The notes beneath the pieces were generated by a model that saw only the letters and a program-made list of their open reading frames with translations, searched no databases and was not told the DNA's origin. This document shows positions 1 to 5,080 of a stretch of DNA of 6,284 bases, in pieces; position 1 is the first letter of the stretch, and every line of letters begins with the position of its first letter. Source of the stretch: UBA2982 sp040081395 (GTDB lineage: Bacteria; Gemmatimonadota; Gemmatimonadetes; Longimicrobiales; Gaopeijiaceae); NCBI GenBank assembly GCA_040081395.1, contig JBEBGN010000174.1, positions 1-6,284 on the forward strand, read 5' to 3'. The translations under genes and the position numbers were made by a program.

Positions 1-552
1 GGCGTAGATCGGCTTCATGGTCGGGTTGGCGGGCTGGAGGCGGATGCGGCCTCCGGACTCACGGTAGAGCTTCTTCACCGTGGCGGAGTCACCTCCGACG
101 AGGGCGACGACCATCTGGCCGTCTTCGGCGGTCTGCTGGGCCTGCACGACGATGTAGTCCCCGTCGCGGATCTGCTCTTCGATCATGGAGTTTCCCTCCA
201 CGCGGAGCACGTAGTTGTCCTTCTTCTTCCGGATCATGTCCGGCGGGACGGTGATCGTCTCGTGGTCCGTGAGCGCCTCGATGGGGAGGCCGGCTGCAAC
301 CGAGCCGTAGAGCGGGAGCTCGATGGACGGGGGGCCCGCGTCGGGGCTCGTGATCTCGACGGAGCGGCTCTCGTTGTACGACTTCCTTATGTAGCCTTTG
401 CGCTCCAGATTGCTCAGGTGTTCGTGCACGGTCGCCAGGGACGTGTACCCGAACGACTCCGCGATCTCCTCGAAGCTGGGAGCGTATCCCTTGCTCTCGA
501 TGAACCCGCCGACGTAGTCGAGGATCTCTTTCTGCCGTTTGGTGAGGGGCAT
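1..552 (-). CDS. lexA: LexA SOS repressor / self-cleaving serine protease (3' end missing)
   Basis: LexA binds operators of DNA-damage genes and, when RecA filaments form on single-stranded DNA, cuts itself to release the SOS response. The first 184 residues are visible; the family is usually about 200-210 residues, so roughly the last 20 lie beyond the left edge. The start is ATG (552-550 on the minus strand), giving the classic opening MPLTKRQKEILDYV. Residues 1-65 are the winged helix-turn-helix, with the recognition helix around SLATVHEHLSNLERKGYI (38-55). The self-cleavage bond is Ala87-Gly88 in GSVAAGLP. The catalytic pair is Ser122 (VEGNSM) and Lys160 (ATVKKLY), spaced 38 residues apart against 37 in E. 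coli. All functional residues are intact. It is transcribed away from trpC, and two direct-repeat operators upstream imply autoregulation. Identity is secure; the operator-type assignment is inferred. Confidence 0.97.
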   Translation of the reverse strand, partial: MPLTKRQKEILDYVGGFIESKGYAPSFEEIAESFGYTSLATVHEHLSNLERKGYIRKSYNESRSVEITSPDAGPPSIELPLYGSVAAGLPIEALTDHETITVPPDMIRKKKDNYVLRVEGNSMIEEQIRDGDYIVVQAQQTAEDGQMVVALVGGDSATVKKLYRESGGRIRLQPANPTMKPIYA

Positions 553-556
553 CTGG

Positions 557-571
557 TCCTTCCTCTCCTCC
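557..571 (-). promoter_or_regulatory. Ribosome binding site of lexA
   Basis: On the minus strand a purine-rich run (GGAGGAGAGGAAGGA) precedes the lexA ATG. The closest core, AAGGA, ends 4 bases before the start and the GAGG core lies a little further out. It supports the ATG at 552 as the start. Confidence 0.7.
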
Positions 572-581
572 CTGGCTGCGC

Positions 582-610
582 TTGGACCCGAACAGGAACC
601 GAACTAGGTT
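582..610 (+). promoter_or_regulatory. Candidate trp operon promoter
   Basis: TTGGAC (582-587) and TAGGTT (605-610) are separated by 17 bases, resembling weak -35 and -10 elements. The spacer coincides with operator box 1. Transcription would begin near 616-618, a few bases before the trpC TTG, implying a leaderless or nearly leaderless message. The -10 is the complement of the proposed lexA -10, so the two promoters would face and exclude each other. No trp leader peptide or attenuator fits in the 67-base gap. Confidence 0.3.
587..604. promoter_or_regulatory. Putative LexA operator, box 1 (GAAC-N7-GAAC direct repeat)
   Basis: The sequence CCCGAACAGGAACCGAAC contains GAAC at 590-593 and 601-604, separated by exactly 7 bases. 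Read towards lexA this is GTTC-N7-GTTC, the direct-repeat SOS box described for Alphaproteobacteria. A third GAAC (596-599) lies inside the box. It sits 35 bases before the lexA start codon, where a repressor would block lexA transcription, and a near-identical second box begins 25 bases downstream. The repeats are seen directly; binding by this LexA is inferred from position and from the known alphaproteobacterial motif. Confidence 0.65.
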
Positions 611-634
611 ACCCGAACGTTGCCCGAACCGCAA
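606..634 (-). promoter_or_regulatory. Candidate lexA promoter
   Basis: On the minus strand TTGCGG (634-629) and TAACCT (611-606) are separated by 17 bases, like weak sigma-70 -35 and -10 elements. The spacer almost exactly equals operator box 2, and the predicted start of transcription would fall in or near box 1. The match to consensus is only moderate, so the call rests mainly on spacing and position. Confidence 0.3.
612..629. promoter_or_regulatory. Putative LexA operator, box 2, overlapping the trpC start codon
   Basis: The sequence CCCGAACGTTGCCCGAAC is a perfect direct repeat of CCCGAAC at 612-618 and 623-629, giving GAAC-N7-GAAC with the same spacing as box 1. The TTG start codon of trpC (620-622) lies inside the spacer. 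A repressor bound here would cover the start of trpC as well as a candidate lexA promoter. It may therefore couple trp expression to LexA, or the overlap may simply be a consequence of the very short gap between divergent genes. Confidence 0.65.
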
Positions 635-1447
635 GGATCCCCGCCGCTTCCCGGCATCCTGGCCGACATCGTCCGGACCAAGACCGCCGAGCTGGCGGAG
701 CTGCGTCTGCGCTCCAGGGAGTTGGAGCGGGGTGCGGCCACCGCTCCCTCCCCTCGGGACTTCGCGGGCGCGCTCTCGGCCCCCGGCCACGTCGCGCTGA
801 TCGCCGAGTGCAAGCGCCGCTCTCCGGGCGCGGGTGAGATCCGGCCTGGGCTCGATCCCACCCTGCTCACCCGGGGATATGCCCGGGCGGGTGCCGCGGC
901 CCTGAGCGTGCTCACGGACCGCGACTACTTCGGGGGAAGCCTCGAGGATCTCGCCTCCGCCAAACTGGCGACCCCGATCCCGGTGCTGCGGAAGGACTTC
1001 ACGCTCGATCCGCTGCACGTGATCGAGGCCCGCGCGGGGGGGGCCGACGCGGTGCTCCTCATCGTGCGCATCCTCTCCGATCGTCAACTCGCGACGCTGC
1101 ACGCGGAAGCGAAAGATCTGGGGATGGCGGTGCTGGTCGAGGTACACGACCGCAGGGAGCTCGCGCGCGCTCTCGAGATCGAGCCCGAGATCGTCGGCAT
1201 CAACAACCGCGACCTCGCGACCTTCCGCACCGACCTGACCACCACGCTCGATCTCCTGGAAGACCTGCCCGACGGAGTGCTGGTGGTGTCCGAGAGCGGC
1301 ATTCGGAGCCCCGACGACGTATCCCGTCTCGGAGATCACGGTGTGGATGCGGTGCTGGTGGGGGAGACCCTGCTGCGTGCCCCCGATCCGGAGCGCGCGG
1401 CGCGCGAGATGGCCTCGGTGCCGCGGCGGGAGGGTGTGCGTGGTTAG
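620..1447 (+). CDS. trpC: Indole-3-glycerol-phosphate synthase
   Basis: This cytoplasmic (beta/alpha)8-barrel enzyme converts carboxyphenylamino-deoxyribulose phosphate (CdRP) to indole-3-glycerol phosphate in tryptophan synthesis. The 275 residues match the family length. Conserved positions are Glu63 and Lys65 (IAECKRRSPG), SVLTD 96-100, Lys125 (LRKDF, the catalytic acid in characterised homologues), Glu174 (VEVH), Asn195 (GINNRDL) and Glu225/Ser226 (SESGI). All expected catalytic residues are present. The start is TTG: an in-frame TAG lies at 605-607, no ATG or GTG occurs before the conserved ILADIV (13-18), and a later start would cut the domain. Only a weak AGG (606-608) precedes it, so translation may be leaderless or inefficient. 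It is monofunctional, with no TrpF domain fused, and overlaps trpF by 8 bases. The start lies within a putative LexA operator. Confidence 0.96.
   Translation: MPEPQGSPPLPGILADIVRTKTAELAELRLRSRELERGAATAPSPRDFAGALSAPGHVALIAECKRRSPGAGEIRPGLDPTLLTRGYARAGAAALSVLTDRDYFGGSLEDLASAKLATPIPVLRKDFTLDPLHVIEARAGGADAVLLIVRILSDRQLATLHAEAKDLGMAVLVEVHDRRELARALEIEPEIVGINNRDLATFRTDLTTTLDLLEDLPDGVLVVSESGIRSPDDVSRLGDHGVDAVLVGETLLRAPDPERAAREMASVPRREGVRG
1428..1433 (+). promoter_or_regulatory. Ribosome binding site of trpF
   Basis: GGGAGG lies inside the last codons of trpC, 6 bases before GTG at 1440. This spacing picks 1440 over the GTG at 1434, which overlaps the purine run itself, and over any longer in-frame extension. 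Confidence 0.75.
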
Positions 1448-2114
1448 AGCGAAGATCTGCGGGCTCATGCGGCGCGAGGACGCGCTCGCGGCGGATGCGG
1501 CGGGTGCCGACTATCTCGGGGTTGTGCTCACGGCCGGGTTCGGCCGGAGCGTGCGCCCCGCCGATGCACGCGCGCTGTTCGAAGGCACCCAGGCGCCCAA
1601 GGTCGCCGTGCTGGTGAACGAGACGGTCGAGGCGGCGGTGGCCGCGGCCCGCGCGCTCGGTGCCGACGTCATCCAGCTGCACGGCAACGAACAACCCGTG
1701 GTGGTCGAGGCGCTGCGCGCGCGCGGCACCTGGATGGTCTGGAAGGCCGTGCGCGCGCGCACCCTCGAAGACGTGGAGCACGCGGTCGCGCGCTACGCCC
1801 ATCTGGTCGACGGCTTCCTGATCGAGGGGAGGAACGATGCGGCGCTCGGCACGGGGGGCGCGCGCGTCAGGCTCGACCCCGCCAAGGCTCGCGCGCTCCT
1901 GCCCGCGCATGTGACCTTCGTGCTCGCGGGTGGGCTCACGGCCGACACGGTGACCGACGCCGCGCTCGCATTCCAACCGGATGTCGTGGACGTCTCGTCC
2001 GGGGTCGAGCGCGCGCTGGGCGAGAAGGATCACGCGAAGGTGCGCGCGTTCATCGAGGGCGCACGGCTCGCGGGCGCGGTCTCCGCGGGATCCACGGGAG
2101 GAGCATCGAAGTGA
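1440..2114 (+). CDS. trpF: Phosphoribosylanthranilate isomerase, with a divergent active-site loop
   Basis: TrpF catalyses the Amadori rearrangement of N-(5'-phosphoribosyl)anthranilate to CdRP, the substrate of the upstream TrpC. The 224-residue barrel opens with MVRAKICGLMRREDA. Catalytic Cys7 and Arg36 fall at the same numbers as in the Thermotoga enzyme, supporting the GTG start at 1440. Other family signatures are VQLHG-like IQLHGNE (79-84), WKAVR (101-105), LAGGL (162-166) and VDVSSGVE (183-190). Two places are odd. The general-acid aspartate expected in an LLD motif appears as Glu129 (FLIEG), and the usual GGTGxxFDW loop is replaced by GTGGARVRLD (137-146). The rest of the fold is intact, so it is probably active, but this needs an activity or complementation test. 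It overlaps trpC by 8 bases and trpB by 4 (GTGA), implying translational coupling. Confidence 0.93.
   Translation: MVRAKICGLMRREDALAADAAGADYLGVVLTAGFGRSVRPADARALFEGTQAPKVAVLVNETVEAAVAAARALGADVIQLHGNEQPVVVEALRARGTWMVWKAVRARTLEDVEHAVARYAHLVDGFLIEGRNDAALGTGGARVRLDPAKARALLPAHVTFVLAGGLTADTVTDAALAFQPDVVDVSSGVERALGEKDHAKVRAFIEGARLAGAVSAGSTGGASK
2096..2103 (+). promoter_or_regulatory. Ribosome binding site of trpB
   Basis: GGGAGGAG lies within the end of trpF. Its GGAGG core ends 9 bases before the GTG at 2111, supporting that non-ATG start and the 4-base GTGA overlap. Confidence 0.7.
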
Positions 2115-3319
2115 CGATCGACACGACCATCGACGCGACTGCGAGCCAACGCTTCGGGCCCTACGGGGGGCGCTACGTGCCCGAGACCCTCGTGCACGCG
2201 CTCGACGAACTGACGGACGCGTACGAGGCCGCGCGCATCGACCCGGTGTTCAAGGCCGAGCTCGCCGACCTGCTCGCGAACTTCGCCGGACGCCCCTCGC
2301 CGCTCTACCGTGCGCACCGATTGGGGGAGGCTGCCGGGCATCCCGCGGTCTATCTCAAGCGCGAGGACCTGAACCACACGGGCGCGCACAAGATCAACAA
2401 CACGCTGGGGCAGGCCCTGCTCGCCAAGCGCATGGGGAAGCAGCGCATCATCGCGGAGACCGGGGCGGGGCAGCACGGCGTGGCGACCGCGACGGCGTGC
2501 GCCCTGTTCGACCTCGACTGCGTCGTCTACATGGGTGAGGAGGACGTGCAGCGGCAGGCGCTCAACGTCTTCCGCATGGAGCTCCTGGGCGCCGAAGTGC
2601 GCCCGGTCGGCTCGGGTACCCGCACGCTCAAGGACGCCACCAACGAAGCGATCCGCGACTGGGTCACGAACGTGGGCCACACCCACTACATCATCGGCTC
2701 CGTGGTGGGACCCGACCCCTTCCCGCGCATGGTGCGAGACTTCCAGGCGATCATCGGAAAGGAAGCGCGCGAGCAGATCCTCGCGGCGGAGGGGCGCCTT
2801 CCGGCCGCGGTGGTCGCGTGCGTCGGGGGTGGCTCGAACGCCATCGGCATCTTCCACGCGTTCGTACCGGATGCGGGGGTGCAGCTGATCGGGGTGGAGG
2901 CCGCGGGGCACGGCATCGACAGCGGACACCACTCGGCATCGCTCGCGGCGGGTTCTCCGGGTGTCCTGCACGGCTCCCTCAGCTATCTTCTCCAGGACTC
3001 GGACGGACAGGTCGCCCCCGCGCATTCGGTGTCTGCGGGCCTGGACTACCCGGGTGTGGGACCGGAGCATTCCTTCCTCAAGGACTCACAGCGCGCTCGG
3101 TACACGTCCGCCACCGATGACGAGGCCCTCGACGCGTTCCACCGACTCTCCGAGCTGGAGGGGATCATTCCGGCCCTCGAGTCTTCGCATGCGGTCGCGC
3201 ACGTCCTCGGGCATGGGCGCGACTACCTCGACGGCCCCGTGGTCATCTGTCTCTCCGGCCGCGGCGACAAGGACGTCGCGCACGTGGCTCGCCTCGAAGG
3301 CCGCGGCTCGCTCCTCTAA
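2111..3319 (+). CDS. trpB: Tryptophan synthase beta chain
   Basis: TrpB condenses indole with L-serine to form tryptophan using pyridoxal phosphate, normally in an alpha2-beta2 complex in which TrpA supplies indole through a tunnel. The 402 residues match the usual length. The opening has the typical FGPYGGRYVPETL (15-27). Lys94 in HTGAHKINN forms the Schiff base. Glu116 in AETGAGQHGVA is the catalytic acid/base, 22 residues after the lysine as in Salmonella. GGGSN (239-243) holds the cofactor phosphate, and Ser382 in LSGRGDKD contacts the pyridine nitrogen. The motifs are those of the standard TrpB1 type rather than the stand-alone TrpB2. Unusually, trpA does not follow: the next gene, 9 bases away, encodes a HEAT-repeat protein. 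TrpA must be encoded elsewhere or the enzyme acts alone on indole. Confidence 0.98.
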   Translation: MTIDTTIDATASQRFGPYGGRYVPETLVHALDELTDAYEAARIDPVFKAELADLLANFAGRPSPLYRAHRLGEAAGHPAVYLKREDLNHTGAHKINNTLGQALLAKRMGKQRIIAETGAGQHGVATATACALFDLDCVVYMGEEDVQRQALNVFRMELLGAEVRPVGSGTRTLKDATNEAIRDWVTNVGHTHYIIGSVVGPDPFPRMVRDFQAIIGKEAREQILAAEGRLPAAVVACVGGGSNAIGIFHAFVPDAGVQLIGVEAAGHGIDSGHHSASLAAGSPGVLHGSLSYLLQDSDGQVAPAHSVSAGLDYPGVGPEHSFLKDSQRARYTSATDDEALDAFHRLSELEGIIPALESSHAVAHVLGHGRDYLDGPVVICLSGRGDKDVAHVARLEGRGSLL

Positions 3320-3323
3320 GGTG
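3318..3323 (+). promoter_or_regulatory. Ribosome binding site of the HEAT-repeat gene
   Basis: AAGGTG overlaps the trpB TAA stop; its AAGG core ends 7 bases before TTG at 3329. The trpB stop is in the same frame, so TTG 3329 is the earliest possible start, and this site supports it. Confidence 0.55.
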
Positions 3324-3328
3324 CGTCG

Positions 3329-5080
3329 TTGACCAGCCCCCGCACGCCCCCGGGAGGGGCAACCACCGAGGCACAGGAGTGGGATCAGGATCCCAAGGTG
3401 CTCGGAGCGGTGCAGGCGCTCCTCGTCACGCTGGCCAAGACCTTCCGGGCCTACCAGCTCTACGACGAGAACAATCCCGTCCGTCGCCGCTTCGCCGAGC
3501 AGCTCAAGACCGAGCTGGGTGGACTCTGGCAGCAAGTAGATCAGCTCGTGCTGCGGATCGACGAGGACCACATGTATCTCGGCGAGGTCGCGATCTACCA
3601 CTCCGAGAGCCGCAACGACTCGCTCGCGTTCCTGTTCTTCAAGGACGGCATCCGCGAGATCAAGCTGCTCCCCGGTCTCGAGACGGAAGAACTCGATCGC
3701 TTCCTCGGTGTGCTCCAGCAGGCGCGTAAGCTCGTTCCCGAGGGGGACGACCTCCTGACTGTGCTCTGGGAAGCGGACCTCCGCTTCTTCGAGTACCAAT
3801 ACGTCGACCTGTTGGCCGAAGGCGTGGCGATGCCGGAGGCAGGCCCCGGCGCCACTGCGGCCGAGATGCAGTCGGCACACGACAGCGAGGAGGCGGAGGC
3901 CGCGGCCGACGAGCGCCGGCGCGCCCAGACGGGCGCCGAGGCCTCGCCCGCGCCGCAGACGGTCAAGCAGGATGACTTCAACCCCACGCTGTACGCACTC
4001 GACAAACGGGACATGGACCACCTGCGCGCCGAGCTCCAGAAGGAGCTCAAGCGCGACACGCGTGCGGATGTGCTGAGCGCGCTCTTCGACCGCTTGGAGG
4101 AGCCGCACAACCGGCAGCGGCAGTCCGAGATCCTGAAGATCCTCTCCTCGCTACTGCCGAACTTCCTCAGCCGCGGCGCGCTGGTCGCGGCGACCAGCGT
4201 ACTCGAGGAGCTGCGCAAGCTGGAGTCCAACCCGGCCATCTTCGACGAGCAGCGCATCCAGGAGTCGCGGCAGATCCTCGATCGCATCAGCGCGCCCGAG
4301 GCCATCGAGGAGCTCATCAAGGCGCTCTTCGACGGCACGGTCCGCGCGTCCGCAGCGCAGCTCGGTGGCTTCCTCCAGTTCCTGCGCGGGGGTGCGCTCG
4401 GGCCTCTACTGCGGGCGTCGGAGACGGTCGAGCACAAGGAGCTCCAGGCGGTGCTGCGCAAGGCGGTGCAGGGGATCGCCGGGCGGAACCGCGTCGCTGC
4501 GGTCAAGCTGCTCCAGGAGAAGGACCCCGTGTTGGCGGCGGGTGCGGCGCGCCTGGCAGGCGAGATGCAGATCGTGGAGGCGGGTGCCTCGCTGGCGCAC
4601 CTGCTCGTGCACCCCGACGCGTTCGTGCGCCTCGCGGCGATCGAGGCCGCCGTCACGCTCAAGGCTTCGACGGTAGCGAGCGCTCTGGAGAAGACGCTCG
4701 GGGACGCCGAGCGCGACGTGCGCATCGCGGCTGCCAAGGCCCTGGGCGCGTTGCGCTACAGGCCCGCTGCTCCGACCCTGGCCGGCATCATCAAAGGAAA
4801 GGATATCCGCAACGCGGATATCAGCGAGAAGGTCGCGGTCTTCCAGGCGTACGGCATGGTCGCCGAGGCAGATGGGCTGACGCTGCTGGATGGCCTCCTG
4901 AACGGGAAGGGCTTCCTGGGCAAGCGCGAGCCCACTGAGATCCGCGCGGCCGCGGCGCTCGCGCTCGGCCACGTCGCGGGCCCGGATGCGCGCGCCTCGC
5001 TCATGAAGGCGAGCCAGGACGAAGACGCGGTGGTGCGCAGCAACGTCAACCGCGCGCTGCGAACCGAGGGCGGAGCATGA
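3329..5080 (+). CDS. HEAT-repeat protein with an N-terminal domain shared with its downstream neighbour
   Basis: A 583-residue protein, probably cytoplasmic: no signal peptide or membrane segment is seen. Residues about 22-135 form a compact domain with LYDENNPV (44-51), a YLGEVAIY strand (83-90) and DGIREIKLLPGLETEEL (106-122). The same pattern recurs at the start of the next gene product. Residues about 165-215 are an Ala/Glu-rich, probably disordered linker. From about 220 onward the protein is helical, ending in HEAT/PBS-lyase-like repeats, clearest at 388-412, 420-445, 450-476 and 536-575 (for example DAERDVRIAAAKALGAL and DEDAVVRSNVNRAL). HEAT arrays usually act as protein-binding scaffolds. 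The start is TTG with an AAGGTG ribosome site. It sits 9 bases after trpB and overlaps the next gene by 4 bases (ATGA), so it is likely co-transcribed. No enzymatic motif is seen; the partner and role are unknown. Confidence 0.9.
   Translation: MTSPRTPPGGATTEAQEWDQDPKVLGAVQALLVTLAKTFRAYQLYDENNPVRRRFAEQLKTELGGLWQQVDQLVLRIDEDHMYLGEVAIYHSESRNDSLAFLFFKDGIREIKLLPGLETEELDRFLGVLQQARKLVPEGDDLLTVLWEADLRFFEYQYVDLLAEGVAMPEAGPGATAAEMQSAHDSEEAEAAADERRRAQTGAEASPAPQTVKQDDFNPTLYALDKRDMDHLRAELQKELKRDTRADVLSALFDRLEEPHNRQRQSEILKILSSLLPNFLSRGALVAATSVLEELRKLESNPAIFDEQRIQESRQILDRISAPEAIEELIKALFDGTVRASAAQLGGFLQFLRGGALGPLLRASETVEHKELQAVLRKAVQGIAGRNRVAAVKLLQEKDPVLAAGAARLAGEMQIVEAGASLAHLLVHPDAFVRLAAIEAAVTLKASTVASALEKTLGDAERDVRIAAAKALGALRYRPAAPTLAGIIKGKDIRNADISEKVAVFQAYGMVAEADGLTLLDGLLNGKGFLGKREPTEIRAAAALALGHVAGPDARASLMKASQDEDAVVRSNVNRALRTEGGA
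4802..4822. repeat. Perfect inverted repeat inside the HEAT gene
   Basis: GATATCCGC (4802-4810) and GCGGATATC (4814-4822) pair perfectly as a 9-base stem around an AAC loop. It lies in frame and encodes the near-palindromic peptide DIRNADI (residues 492-498). No T-run follows, so it is not an intrinsic terminator; it may be coincidental coding sequence or an mRNA hairpin. Confidence 0.6.
5066..5070 (+). promoter_or_regulatory. Ribosome binding site of the HD-GYP gene
   Basis: GAGGG within the last codons of the HEAT gene lies 6 bases before ATG 5077. It supports that start and coupled translation. Confidence 0.55.

Noticed and set aside
553..619. A trp leader peptide with attenuator upstream of trpC
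   Set aside because: The 67-base gap has no short ORF with tandem Trp codons and no alternative terminator/antiterminator stems.
262..837. A 191-codon plus-strand open frame crossing the lexA-trpC gap
   Set aside because: It is antisense to lexA and out of frame with trpC; both real genes have full family motifs, and this frame has none.
1341..1439. A longer trpF starting at 1341
   Set aside because: The extra 33 residues are Arg/Trp/Cys-rich trpC shadow sequence; the ribosome site and family N-terminus point to GTG 1440.
89..1468. A 459-codon open frame on the minus strand
   Set aside because: It is antisense to trpC and runs into lexA in another frame; the translation is Arg/Gly/His-rich with no recognisable domain. 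It is a high-GC shadow of real genes.
2030..4108. Long minus-strand frames opposite trpB and the HEAT gene (2030-3070, 3086-4108)
   Set aside because: They mirror the third-position GC pattern of the coding strand and show no family signature; typical antisense shadows.
4802..4822. The HEAT-gene hairpin as a transcription terminator
   Set aside because: It lies mid-gene with no following T-run, and coding continues for another 86 codons into an overlapping gene.
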